This document shows, in pieces, positions 41,950 through 51,006 of a DNA stretch of 64,000 nt. Position numbers and translations under genes: made by a program. The DNA is from Planctomycetota bacterium (lineage in GTDB: Bacteria; Planctomycetota; UBA1135). The stretch is from contig JABHIE010000030.1 in the NCBI GenBank assembly GCA_018671175.1, positions 1 to 64,000 on the forward strand. The letters run 5' to 3'. Under the pieces are notes generated by a model, which was not told where the DNA came from, searched no databases, and worked only from the letters and a program-made list of their open reading frames with translations. Position 1 is the stretch's first letter. Each line of letters starts with the position of its first letter.

Positions 41950-43551
41950 TTACTCTGGTGACCAAGTCTTGGAGAGATGCATCAATCCTGAAACGCTTCC
42001 GTCTTCTGAGTAGACGCTAGCCGACAGGGTGTCGTTGCCGTTATTCACCAAACCGGTAAACAAGATGTCAGATGAATCTTTCATTTCCATCGTGCCCAAA
42101 ACTAACCCAGCGTCACCCTTAGGGCCACCATCAAAGCTTTGGTCAAAGTTCTGCATTTGCTCGAAACTGGAGCCCCAACCGCCCCAATAGACACTGCCCC
42201 ATGCAAAGTGCAAAATCTCAGAGTTTTCGTGTCCGTACCATTTTTCGAACTTCATCAAAACCGGTACGGAACCTGTGTTGGTCGAGATGTAACCCTCCCA
42301 TTCGCCAAGGAAGTTCATGTCGTAATGCCCGACGCCTCCTTCAAACTCAACGGAACCCGAAGAATTGTCTTCGAACCAAATGACCCCTTCGGCGTCGGTG
42401 TAGACAATGCTGCGTTCGTAGTAGCCCTCCATGCGCTGAAGCGATGCATCGAACTGCATATAAAACACGGTCGTGTTTGAAACCATCTGATTCGGGTCGC
42501 TACTCGACATGCTGAACTCGACCAGGCCATCTTCGTCAATCTCCCAAGAAAAATTCAAACCTGAAGTTGGGGTGTAACGAATGCCACTAAAAATGTACTC
42601 GTTGAGAACGACCTCTTCTTGGAACTCGGAAAAATCAAGTAGCAGGTTTGTCCAACTTGAGGATGAATCATTCCACATACGCCCGGCCCAAGCGCCGGCC
42701 AAAATTGAGTCTGGGTAATCAAAGCGCTTAAGAGTGACTGTGCCCGCCTCGCCGCCTGGCATTGGGCCGCCGAGATACATCACGGTGTAATCGCAGTAAA
42801 GGAAGTCTTTATCTTCGCTCATCTGCCCCGTGAGCTTGAGCTTGGTCTCGGCACCGCCCGAGTAAACCCAACCTAAATCGAGGGTTAATTTACCGGAGGA
42901 ATCAAAATCCCAGGACTGCCACCACGGTGCGGGCGTTTCAGGGCCTTCGTCAAATCGCGCGCCGAGAACGCCGAAGCCACCGTTTTCGGGGTCTAAGCCA
43001 AAATCAATGACGAAATCACTGATGCCGCCCATCGGCAACGAACCTGGCTCAGCAACCCAAAGCGCCTCTAGGTCAAGATAGGAAAAGAGCAAAGGCGTGA
43101 CCGTGACATAAACGGTCGCGTAAGAAGATTGAGTGCCATCTTCAAGAAGCAATGCGTACCGAAAAGAATCGATACCTACAAATGCTCGACCCGGCCAGTA
43201 CCGAATCGGCTCGGTGGGATCATTTGGATTCCATTGAATCGTGCCGTTAGGAGGGCGCGTAACCGTCGCAATTTGTAGATTGCCAAGCTCAAAGCCAAAG
43301 TCATTGTTTAAGACTTTGATGTCAACATAACCACCACCCTCGGCCTCAGCGAAGTCATCCATTGGTGGATTTTCCTCGGTACCTGGAGGGTCGTCATCTC
43401 CGCCATCGCCTGATGCGCCGCTACTCGCGCTGCCCGATCCAGAGCTATAGCGCAAATCACCGCCGGCACCAATACAACTCATCTGTGCAAATAACAACCC
43501 CAAAAAGGTTGCTATGGCTACAAAAGGGAGGACTCTGCGAAAATGCATCAA
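41950..43551 (-). CDS. lipoprotein with cadherin-like domain
   Basis: 533 residues. The signal ends in a lipobox (FAQMSC), followed by a Ser/Gly linker (SSGSGSASSGASGDGGDDDP). At about 70-150 is a cadherin-like (Big_9/tandem-95 type) domain: VDIKVLNNDFGFELGNLQIA, PPNGTIQW, FVGIDSFRYALLLEDGTQSS. The remaining 380 residues are beta-rich with many Trp/Gly/Asp and no named motif. It is a surface protein of unknown role. It is on the same strand as, and 22 bp upstream of, the peptidase gene. Confidence 0.72.
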   Translation of the reverse strand: MMHFRRVLPFVAIATFLGLLFAQMSCIGAGGDLRYSSGSGSASSGASGDGGDDDPPGTEENPPMDDFAEAEGGGYVDIKVLNNDFGFELGNLQIATVTRPPNGTIQWNPNDPTEPIRYWPGRAFVGIDSFRYALLLEDGTQSSYATVYVTVTPLLFSYLDLEALWVAEPGSLPMGGISDFVIDFGLDPENGGFGVLGARFDEGPETPAPWWQSWDFDSSGKLTLDLGWVYSGGAETKLKLTGQMSEDKDFLYCDYTVMYLGGPMPGGEAGTVTLKRFDYPDSILAGAWAGRMWNDSSSSWTNLLLDFSEFQEEVVLNEYIFSGIRYTPTSGLNFSWEIDEDGLVEFSMSSSDPNQMVSNTTVFYMQFDASLQRMEGYYERSIVYTDAEGVIWFEDNSSGSVEFEGGVGHYDMNFLGEWEGYISTNTGSVPVLMKFEKWYGHENSEILHFAWGSVYWGGWGSSFEQMQNFDQSFDGGPKGDAGLVLGTMEMKDSSDILFTGLVNNGNDTLSASVYSEDGSVSGLMHLSKTWSPE

Positions 43552-43590
43552 CCTAGATTATCACCTAATAGCGACACAAACGGGTCTTTT

Positions 43591-44676
43591 TTAGTCTTCC
43601 AGCTCGTTAAGCCAGCCCTGCACTTTTTCTAAATCTACAGAAGAAAGCGGCTGACGAGAGAGTTGGTTTAAAGCCGCGTATGCCTCATCAATCATGCCCT
43701 GGTTGCTCAACAAAACAGCTAAAGCATGGCCCGCCTTGAGGTAATCTGGCTTCAGCTCTAGCGCACGCGAAAAAGCAGCTTCAGCGCCAGCAGGGTCTAA
43801 AAACGATGCGGACGCCATCCCTAGTACGAAATGAGCCTCAGCGTTTTGGGGATCTAGCTGAGTGACCTCGTTGCACAAGCTGATGGCCTTGTCGTATTGG
43901 TTGCCCGCAAACGCGCATTGCCCTGCCTCTAGGAGTAGCGCAACATCACCAGGCGAATCTTTTTGCAAACGACCGTAGATCAGCAGCGCGGCTTCATATC
44001 GACGAAGGGTCACCAAAGCGCGCGCGCGCAAGGTCAAATCTTCGGAAGAAAGTGGGTCAACCACCATCAAGCGATCAAGCAAAACAATCGATTCAGCTTC
44101 TTGCCCACTCGAAAATGCGCAATGCGCCATCTCTCGCAAAAGCCCGCTGTCACGAGGATGGCTCTTAAGTGCAATTTGATACAGGGGTAATGCCGCAGCA
44201 AAATCTCCGCGCTCGCGAGAATCAACCGCCAAGACATATGCGGCTGGTGACTTTGGCTCGTGGTAATCCACTACAAAGGTTGCCATTTTGAGGGCGGTCT
44301 CGCGCTCGTTTATTTGTAGCAAAACCCAAGCGTGGAGCGCCTCTACATGCGAACTTGTGCGGTAGGTCGTTTTTTCGGCCGTCAATCGCATTGCGGCAGA
44401 AGACCAATCAGCGGCTCGAATCAAGCCGACAACATTAGAAAGAGCTGGCATCCGTGCAAAATCTCGGAGGGTCGGCCGCAAAGGGGCGGGAAGGAAACTC
44501 ATCTCTGGCCCCTGGGTTTGAGCGAGCTCTTGGGCGCTAATGAAGTCGCCTCGCTCGCCGAACGCGTGGCTCATAGTCTGGCAAGCTGGCGCAAAAAACG
44601 ACACCAAAGCCAATGCGGCCAGGCCCCAGGTGGGCCGACTATGCAAAAGTCGTGAGCGGCTTGCTTTCATTTCCAT
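43591..44676 (-). CDS. TPR-repeat lipoprotein
   Basis: 361 residues. The N-terminus (SRLLHSRPTWGLAALALVSF, then FAPACQ) has a lipobox. Successive TPR repeats run from about 130 to 345: AAALPLYQIALKSHPRD, EAESIVLLDRLMVVDPLS, YEAALLIYGRLQKDSPGD, YDKAISLCNEVTQLDPQNAE, AEAAFSRALELKPDYLKAG. It is probably an envelope scaffold. It is divergent from the HAD gene; their starts are about 42 bp apart. Confidence 0.85.
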   Translation of the reverse strand: MEMKASRSRLLHSRPTWGLAALALVSFFAPACQTMSHAFGERGDFISAQELAQTQGPEMSFLPAPLRPTLRDFARMPALSNVVGLIRAADWSSAAMRLTAEKTTYRTSSHVEALHAWVLLQINERETALKMATFVVDYHEPKSPAAYVLAVDSRERGDFAAALPLYQIALKSHPRDSGLLREMAHCAFSSGQEAESIVLLDRLMVVDPLSSEDLTLRARALVTLRRYEAALLIYGRLQKDSPGDVALLLEAGQCAFAGNQYDKAISLCNEVTQLDPQNAEAHFVLGMASASFLDPAGAEAAFSRALELKPDYLKAGHALAVLLSNQGMIDEAYAALNQLSRQPLSSVDLEKVQGWLNELED

Positions 44677-44717
44677 CTATTCTACGGCTACAATCCACCT
44701 TCCCCCCCGAGAAATCC

Positions 44718-45452
44718 TTGACCCCCATCCCCCTTCAAGCCATCTTCCTTGATGCTGGCAACACGCTTTTCACCGAGCGGCGACCGCGGCACGAGCTTTA
44801 CGCCAACTTGGTTGCGCGCTTTGGCTGCGCAGAAAGGCCGGTTGAGATGCGTGGTTGGATGAGCGAAGCCTATGGCAATTTGCCAGACCAGATCGATGGG
44901 CATTTTCGTTTCAGCATTGGCTGGTTTCGCCATTTCCACCAATCCGTCCTTACTCAGGCCGGCTTGCCCGAGCATCAACTCGACGAGGCGCACAATGCTC
45001 TTGTCGCCCTTTTCGAAAACCCAAAGACCTACCATCTCTTTGAGGAAGTCGTCCCTTTCTTGACAGAATTAGCGAACCGCAAGATTCCTGTGTGCGTTAT
45101 TTCTAACTGGTCTGAGCGGCTACCGCGACTCATCAAGGGCCTTGGCCTCAAAGACCTAGTTGCATTTACAGTAACTAGCGCCGAGCTTCGTTCGGAAAAA
45201 CCATCTCGCGCCATTTTTGAGCGAGCTCTTTTTCGGGCGGGTGCTTCTGCTGAGCGCGTGATACATATTGGCGATCATCTCGACCGTGATGTGCGTGGCG
45301 CGCTAAACGCTGGGTTGCGCGCGATTTTGCTTGACCGCACAAGCCAACATCAATTCACACGCGAGACCATCCCCGTCGCCTCTTCTTTGCATGCGGCGCT
45401 TGGTTTTACCGCACCAGCTCTTCCACACTCCTCACTCGAAACAAATGCCTAG
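44718..45452 (+). CDS. HAD-superfamily hydrolase (phosphatase), TTG start
   Basis: 244 residues from a TTG at 44718, which places the nucleophile motif FLDAGNTLFTE near residue 12 as expected. The only in-frame ATG upstream (44613) lies inside the divergent gene. Motif II is VCVISNWSERL, the motif III Lys is in RSEKPS, and motif IV is VIHIGDHLDRDVRGALNAG. It is probably a small-molecule phosphatase; the substrate is unknown. The stop overlaps the MoxR start by 8 nt, so translation is coupled. Confidence 0.85.
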   Translation: MTPIPLQAIFLDAGNTLFTERRPRHELYANLVARFGCAERPVEMRGWMSEAYGNLPDQIDGHFRFSIGWFRHFHQSVLTQAGLPEHQLDEAHNALVALFENPKTYHLFEEVVPFLTELANRKIPVCVISNWSERLPRLIKGLGLKDLVAFTVTSAELRSEKPSRAIFERALFRAGASAERVIHIGDHLDRDVRGALNAGLRAILLDRTSQHQFTRETIPVASSLHAALGFTAPALPHSSLETNA

Positions 45453-46431
45453 CGCCGCTCAGCCACTCGCACCCAACGAGGCAATCGCTTTGGCGACCCA
45501 GTTGCGCGTTGAGCTTGAAAAGTGGCATTTGGGCGAGTCTGAGCTACTTGAGCTATTGCTCGCTTCGGTTCTAAGCGGTGGGCATGTGTTGCTTGAAGGC
45601 GCGCCTGGTCTTGGCAAAACTCACCTCGTCCGCGCGCTGTCGGCGTTGCTTGGGCTCGATTTTGGCCGCATTCAATGCACGCCTGATTTAATGCCCGGCG
45701 ACATTACTGGCGGAGATGTCCTTGATTTAGACGAACACGGCAAGAGATGTTTTCGTTTTTCTAAGGGGCCTGTTTTTTGCCAAGTGCTCCTGGCAGACGA
45801 AATCAATCGAGCCACGCCTCGCACTCAATCTGCACTCCTTGAGGCCATGCAAGAGGGTCAAATCACATCGGGCGCAACGGGCCATTTGCTGCCAACTCCG
45901 TTTTTGGTGATTGCAACCCAAAACCCAATCGAGCTCGAAGGCACTTACCCACTTCCCGAAGCTCAGCTCGATCGCTTTGCGGTGCAACTCAATTTACAGC
46001 AACCCGATGCGCAAACTCTTGAGGCCATTTTGCGGCTTAAAAATGGGGCGCTTCCAAGTGAAGCTGTCTGCAATCAAGAGATGCTTCGGAAGTTGCAGGC
46101 CAATGTGCAACAGGTTGTTATTGCTGACGACCTTTACGCTCAACTTGCTGGCTTTTTGCTTTCCACTCATCCGAATGCAGCGAGCGCACCGCCGAGCATT
46201 CGCGAATCGATACGCTTCGGCGCAAGCCCAAGGGCGGGTCAATCTGCGCTTGCTGTTGCCCAAGGCCTTGCTCTTTTGCGGGGTCGGCACCATGTTGCGC
46301 CAAATGATTTAACGGATGCGCTCAAGCCTGCCCTAGAGCATCGTCTACTGCTTAAATTTGAAGCGCGCGCAACTGGCGCACAAGTCGAAACGCTTGTCTC
46401 TGAGGCTCTTGCGGCCTCTCCAATCCAATAG
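45445..46431 (+). CDS. MoxR family AAA+ ATPase
   Basis: 328 residues. Walker A is LLEGAPGLGKTHLVRALS, Walker B is VLLADEINRATPRTQSALLE; the family block MQEGQITSGATGHLLPTPFL and sensor-1 ATQNPIELEGTYPLPEAQLD are intact. A lid domain ends the protein (SPRAGQSALAVAQGLALLRG). MoxR proteins act with vWA/DUF58 proteins as chaperones for enzyme complexes, but no such partner follows here. A longer start at 45331 would overlap the HAD gene by over 100 nt and is less likely. Confidence 0.92.
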   Translation: MPSAAQPLAPNEAIALATQLRVELEKWHLGESELLELLLASVLSGGHVLLEGAPGLGKTHLVRALSALLGLDFGRIQCTPDLMPGDITGGDVLDLDEHGKRCFRFSKGPVFCQVLLADEINRATPRTQSALLEAMQEGQITSGATGHLLPTPFLVIATQNPIELEGTYPLPEAQLDRFAVQLNLQQPDAQTLEAILRLKNGALPSEAVCNQEMLRKLQANVQQVVIADDLYAQLAGFLLSTHPNAASAPPSIRESIRFGASPRAGQSALAVAQGLALLRGRHHVAPNDLTDALKPALEHRLLLKFEARATGAQVETLVSEALAASPIQ

Positions 46432-46438
46432 CGTTGCT

Positions 46439-46639
46439 TTAAGCGGCATTACGCGCCAGACGCGCGACAAGGTGCTCGCGCAACCAACGATAACTACGGG
46501 CGGTTCGCTCGACGGCGGTTCGTATTTCTTCGGGCAAAGTGGCCATGTAAGCATCTAGGCCGGCCAAGTCTTCTTGGCTGAAGAATAGCTTGTATTGGCC
46601 AAAGGCCTCACGGACGGTAATTTGGGCGGTGTCTTGCAT
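46439..46639 (-). CDS. small helical protein of unknown function (66 aa)
   Basis: 66 residues: MQDTAQITVREAFGQYKLFF, then a helical stretch ending SYRWLREHLVARLARNAA. No family recognised. The composition looks coding, and it is bounded by the convergent MoxR gene (7 bp) and an AT-rich gap of about 80 bp. The first codon could also be a GTG at 46642. It may be a small regulator or adaptor, without evidence. Confidence 0.5.
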   Translation of the reverse strand: MQDTAQITVREAFGQYKLFFSQEDLAGLDAYMATLPEEIRTAVERTARSYRWLREHLVARLARNAA

Positions 46640-46720
46640 CACTCTTATGACTAAGCCCTATCGGCTTTAGTTCCTAACTTTTGTAGGAAATTGCAATAAA
46701 AAAATATATCAGAAAACAGG

Positions 46721-48880
46721 TTACCGCCTACTTTTTTCCAACAGCCAAAGGGGCAGGCGGCGGCGAAAAATATCTTTGTCGGCACAGGCCATTTCGTAAT
46801 CTCTGGCGAAAACGACCTCTGCTTTAGAAAAGGGTAAGTCTGGGTGGATACGCTCAGCCAACTCGGGAGTCTCTCTGATGAGCTCTAGAAACATGCCAAA
46901 CCGCGAACCATACCGATGGGCGGCGGTTGCGGCGCATTCGGCGTCAAGCCCAACAGCCTCAGATTCAAGGAGGCATTGGTGGACGAAACTTGGCCAATCG
47001 CCCGCTGGACGCCATGGAAAAGGGCGGTCATCTGTTTTACATTCAACCGCTTTTCGCCCCAGCCGCTGCACGACCAAATCAACGACCTCGGCCGCATCAA
47101 CTCTTGCGGATGTCAATTTTCCGCCAATGGGCAACAGCAAGCCCGGCTCAGGCTCAGTCAACTCCCATTCTCGACTAACCGCGCTTGCGGAACCTGTTTG
47201 ATTCGGCAAGGTGCGGAGGCCAACAAAGGAAGAAATGACATCCTCTTTATTCCAGGACAAATTGTGAAAAGATGCATTTGCATTTTGAATTAAATACTCA
47301 ATCTCATTTTCACTCACGCGCGCCTTTCTTGGATGACCATGATGATCAATTTCAGTCGTGCCAAGCAAAGTGCGGCCATACCAGGGAATGAGAAAAAAGA
47401 TGCGTCCGTCGTCAGCAGTCAATAAAAACGCCTGCTGGCAAGGCAGTGCTGGCATGACCAAATGAGTGCCCTGAATCAAACGCACGCATTCACTTTTGGA
47501 TGTCGGTTTACGCAGAGTGTCAACCCAGGGGCCAACAGGCGCGAAGACTATTTTTGCATGAATATCAATGGCTTGCTCGTCGCCAAACGAATCAACGACT
47601 TTTGCGCCGGTGACTCTTGATTGACCAGATTGAGTCTCGCGAATTAAATGCTCGACGCGCGCATAATTTACGGCGACAGCTCCAGCTGAAAGCGCGCCTG
47701 AGATTAACTCTAAAACAAGTCGGGCATCATCTGTTTCGCAATCACAGTAACTAAATGCCGCGCGTAGACCCTTGCGACGCAAAAAGGGCCATCTCTGAAT
47801 AGTTTCCTTGGAGGAAATCTGTCGATGTCGCGCTCCTGGTTGAGCGCGACCCGCAAACCAATCGTAAATCATCAAGCCAAGCCGAAACTTAAACGGCGAA
47901 ACGCGATCACCCTTGTAATTGGGGATGATAAACCGCAAAGGCCGAATTCGATGTGGCCCAAGTCGTGACAATTTACGCCGCTCGGCAATGGCTTTCCGTA
48001 CGAGCCCAAAATCAAAATGCTCTAAATAACGCAGCCCACCATGCACCAACTTTGAGGACGACTGCGAAGTGCCGCACGCCCAATCGCCCTGATCTACGAT
48101 CGCCACTTTTAACCCGCGAAGAGCCGCGTCATAAGCAGCCCAAGCGCCATAAATGCCGCCACCTATGATGAGCAAATCAAAAGGGCCTGACCGCAATCCC
48201 GAATAATTGCGCTGCATTTTATTCTTGGCCTCAATGTTTATCATTGCTGACACTTGCCCATAATCGCTAAAAACGGCGTCAAGATTCAAATCAACGGCAC
48301 GCTGAATCGAGTCGATTGTATTACAAGTGAACGCCCAAACCTTAATGCCCCGACTCTGCGCTTCTTTTACAAATTGCGAATCAACCGTCTCAATTGCACA
48401 CGACAAAACAGGCCAATTCGCTTGGCGCGGCTCGGTCATGTTCAAAACACAATTCTCGCGAAACCCTGCCTTTGAAAACGGCTCAAGTATTGCAGATGAA
48501 AAGGAAAGAATGCGCCAATCAGAAAAAGCAGGAAGCAATTCCAGGACGGCTTCAGAAAGCGCGGGGTCGTCTCCTTTTAGCTCAATACACAACTCTGCTC
48601 GACCTTGGCAAAGCAAGAGCACTTCTTCAAGAGTTGGAACACCCAAACCAGCTAACTGCCGAGCGCCAGACAAAGACACAACTTCATCACGGCCATGCGT
48701 GCGCATTAAATCAGCATCATGCACCACCATCGGGACGCCATCTGCCGAGAGTCGCACATCAAGCTCAATCGCTTTGCAGCCAAGCTCAAGGGCGCGGGCA
48801 AACGCCAAGATAGTGTTTTCAGGGCGTTCCGCCGACGCGCCTCGGTGGGCAATAAGGCGTAGGGATTTCGCCGTGAGCAT
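46721..48880 (-). CDS. fusion: glycerophosphodiester phosphodiesterase + glycerol-3-phosphate dehydrogenase
   Basis: 719 residues, two enzymes in one chain. Residues 1-220 are a GDPD TIM barrel: LIAHRGASAERPENTILAFA, CKAIELDVRLSADGVPMVVH and ELCIELKGDD. From about 232 a FAD-dependent G3P dehydrogenase (GlpD type) follows: DLLIIGGGIYGAWAAYDAAL, SSKLVHGGLRYLEHFDFGLV and a substrate region ending LPIGGKLTSARVDA. The first half would release glycerol 3-phosphate from phospholipid headgroup diesters and the second would oxidise it to dihydroxyacetone phosphate, feeding the respiratory quinone pool. No stop or frameshift separates them. Confidence 0.93.
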   Translation of the reverse strand: MLTAKSLRLIAHRGASAERPENTILAFARALELGCKAIELDVRLSADGVPMVVHDADLMRTHGRDEVVSLSGARQLAGLGVPTLEEVLLLCQGRAELCIELKGDDPALSEAVLELLPAFSDWRILSFSSAILEPFSKAGFRENCVLNMTEPRQANWPVLSCAIETVDSQFVKEAQSRGIKVWAFTCNTIDSIQRAVDLNLDAVFSDYGQVSAMINIEAKNKMQRNYSGLRSGPFDLLIIGGGIYGAWAAYDAALRGLKVAIVDQGDWACGTSQSSSKLVHGGLRYLEHFDFGLVRKAIAERRKLSRLGPHRIRPLRFIIPNYKGDRVSPFKFRLGLMIYDWFAGRAQPGARHRQISSKETIQRWPFLRRKGLRAAFSYCDCETDDARLVLELISGALSAGAVAVNYARVEHLIRETQSGQSRVTGAKVVDSFGDEQAIDIHAKIVFAPVGPWVDTLRKPTSKSECVRLIQGTHLVMPALPCQQAFLLTADDGRIFFLIPWYGRTLLGTTEIDHHGHPRKARVSENEIEYLIQNANASFHNLSWNKEDVISSFVGLRTLPNQTGSASAVSREWELTEPEPGLLLPIGGKLTSARVDAAEVVDLVVQRLGRKAVECKTDDRPFPWRPAGDWPSFVHQCLLESEAVGLDAECAATAAHRYGSRFGMFLELIRETPELAERIHPDLPFSKAEVVFARDYEMACADKDIFRRRLPLWLLEKSRR

Positions 48881-48933
48881 GCCACTACTTTACGCGGTAT
48901 TTGCCCCGCACGAGTATCCTTTCTGCACGAGCC

Positions 48934-49797
48934 ATGAAAGCTGCACTCTGCCAAATCCGCCCCAAGCTGGGCGACCTCGACGCCAACTTCAAAACGCACC
49001 ACGACTGGATTGATCGTGCGACCGAAGCTAGTGCCGACCTCGTTTTATTCCCCGAACTTTCATTGACGGGCTATTTCTTGCGCGACTTAACGCAAGAGGT
49101 TGCACTTGAGCTCAACGACCCACGCCTCGAGCAGCTCATCGCGCGGTCGGCCGATGGCGGCCCAAGCCTGGTCATTGGTTTTGTTGAGCGGGCGAGTGAC
49201 CATCGCACTTACAACAGCGCGCTCTTTGCTGAAGACGGCAAGGTTTTGAGTGTGCACCGGAAAGTACATTTACCCGACTATGGTATTTTCGAAGAAGGCC
49301 GCTACTTTGCTGCGGGCGAATCTTTTGATTTGATTCAATCCAAACACGGAAATTTCGGCGTGATGATTTGCGAAGACGCCTGGCACCTTATCCCTGCTTG
49401 GCTGCATTATTTGCAAGGTGTCGACGCTTTACTAATTCCCTTCGCCTCGCCAGCACGAGGCATTGACGCCAACACAGCCGAGCTGACTTCGCAACGCGCT
49501 TGGCGCACTTTAGTTTCCGCGCAGTCCCTCTTTTTTCAAAGTTGGGTTTTGCAATGCAACCGCGTCGGCTATGAAGACGGTGCGCTCTTTTGGGGCGGCT
49601 CCATCGCCGCCGACCCTTCAGGCCAAACGGTTATCGAAGCCGAAAGCGATGAGGAAGAGCTACTCATCGTTGAAGTCGACCCAGCGGCAACGCGACGCGC
49701 ACGCGATTTCGCGCCTCTCTTACGCGATGCAAAACCAGGCCTCGTAAGGCGGCAACTGGCCCGCATTCTTGATGACCGCGACGCCTTGCGCCCCTAG
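48934..49797 (+). CDS. carbon-nitrogen hydrolase, glutaminase partner of NAD synthetase
   Basis: 287 residues from the ATG at 48934. The nitrilase triad is seen: Glu in LFPELSLTGYFLRDL, Lys in VHRKVHLPDYGIFEE, Cys in GVMICEDAWHLIPAW. This resembles the N-terminal glutaminase domain of NAD+ synthetases, which delivers ammonia. It is followed 41 bp later by the synthetase domain gene, so the normally single-chain enzyme is encoded as two proteins. It is divergent from the GDPD-G3PDH fusion. Confidence 0.88.
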   Translation: MKAALCQIRPKLGDLDANFKTHHDWIDRATEASADLVLFPELSLTGYFLRDLTQEVALELNDPRLEQLIARSADGGPSLVIGFVERASDHRTYNSALFAEDGKVLSVHRKVHLPDYGIFEEGRYFAAGESFDLIQSKHGNFGVMICEDAWHLIPAWLHYLQGVDALLIPFASPARGIDANTAELTSQRAWRTLVSAQSLFFQSWVLQCNRVGYEDGALFWGGSIAADPSGQTVIEAESDEEELLIVEVDPAATRRARDFAPLLRDAKPGLVRRQLARILDDRDALRP

Positions 49798-49838
49798 CGA
49801 GTTTCCCCAATCATCACGCACCTGGCCCATCTAGCCCC

Positions 49839-50672
49839 ATGCCTAAACTTCCCGCACCGCCTCAATGCCACACTGAGCTTGCTACGAAAGTATTGTGCGG
49901 TTTCCTCCGCGAAGAATCCCATAGAGCAGGTTTTCAAAAAGCGGTATTAGGGCTCTCTGGCGGCATCGATTCGGCTTTGGTCGTCGAGCTTGCCGCCCGC
50001 GCTCTTGGCCCCGAAAATGTACTTGCTGTGGCTATGCCCTATCGCACCAGCAACCCCATCAGCCTTGAGTTGGCGCAAGACTCGGCATTGCACGCCGGTG
50101 TTGCGCTCGAAGTCGTCGACATCTCGACAATGGCCGATGCGTGTATTGACCAAGCCGGCGAAACAGATTCGCTGCGACGCGGCAACATCATGGCTCGCGC
50201 GCGCATGATTACGCTTTACGACCGCTCAGCTCGCGACAACGCTTTGGTTTTGGGCACGAGCAACAAGACCGAGTTGCTGCTCGGTTATGGCACGATTCAT
50301 GGCGACATGGCGTCCGCACTCAACCCTGTGGGCGATTTATATAAATCACAAATTGTTGCGCTTTCTAGGCACTTGGGCGTGCCAAAAGCAATCATCTATA
50401 GGCCGCCAAGTGCTGACCTCTGGAGCGGCCAAACCGACGAAGAAGAGCTCGGCTTTACCTACGATGCCGTTGACGCCCTACTGGTGCGACTCGTCGATGA
50501 GCTTTGGTCTCGCGACCAACTAATCGAAGCGGGGTTTGCGACTGACTTTGTTGACGGCGTCCGTCAGCGGATTCGCATCAACCAATACAAACGACGCCCA
50601 CCATTGATTGCAAAGGTCGCCAATCGCACGGTAAATTTAGATTTCCGGTATGCGCGTGACTGGGGTACTTAA
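49839..50672 (+). CDS. nadE: NAD synthetase (amidase-less, partner of the preceding gene)
   Basis: 277 residues with the P-loop VLGLSGGIDSALVVELAARA, NIMARARMITLYDRSARDNA, LGTSNKTELLLGYGTIHGD and LYKSQIVALSRHLGVPK. It adenylates deamido-NAD+ and converts it to NAD+. It has no glutaminase domain, which is supplied by the preceding gene or replaced by free ammonia. The 3' end overlaps the convergent small coiled-coil gene by 4 nt. Confidence 0.95.
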   Translation: MPKLPAPPQCHTELATKVLCGFLREESHRAGFQKAVLGLSGGIDSALVVELAARALGPENVLAVAMPYRTSNPISLELAQDSALHAGVALEVVDISTMADACIDQAGETDSLRRGNIMARARMITLYDRSARDNALVLGTSNKTELLLGYGTIHGDMASALNPVGDLYKSQIVALSRHLGVPKAIIYRPPSADLWSGQTDEEELGFTYDAVDALLVRLVDELWSRDQLIEAGFATDFVDGVRQRIRINQYKRRPPLIAKVANRTVNLDFRYARDWGT

Positions 50673-50977
50673 CCTGCCGACAACGCCTCGGCCAGCGCAT
50701 CAAAATCAGTCTCGGCCAGCTCTTCGGCAGTAATCGGATCGTGCTCGCGCAAAGCCGATTGCGCATGACGGCAAACATCAAGCGTATTTGTCAATCGCCG
50801 GCGCTTGGCAAAGAGGTCTTCTGCCTCAATTGGCGAAAGCCGAGCTAGGCGGCGCTCAAGTTTGTTACGCGAGATTTCTAGGACTGCAATCAGCGACTCA
50901 ACTTTTACAAGCAAGTCGCGGCGCTTGGCTGGACAGTCAAGCAGTCGGTTGGATGAGGGGGGGGTTTTCTCGAACAT
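50669..50977 (-). CDS. small coiled-coil protein of unknown function
   Basis: 102 residues from the ATG at 50977 (MFEKTPPSSNRLLDCPAKRR); a start at 50998 adds seven residues. Helices are charged: LVKVESLIAVLEISRNKLER and SPIEAEDLFAKRRRLTNTLD, then a C-terminal acidic helix. No family recognised. It follows the HEAT-repeat gene and may be the last gene of that operon. Confidence 0.5.
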   Translation of the reverse strand: MFEKTPPSSNRLLDCPAKRRDLLVKVESLIAVLEISRNKLERRLARLSPIEAEDLFAKRRRLTNTLDVCRHAQSALREHDPITAEELAETDFDALAEALSAG

Positions 50978-51006
50978 GAGGGTGAAAGGGTTGCCCAAGA
51001 GTACCC

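Noticed and set aside
45331..45444. Upstream MoxR start
   Set aside because: It would overlap the HAD gene by more than 100 nt with non-conserved sequence; ATG 45445 is preferred.
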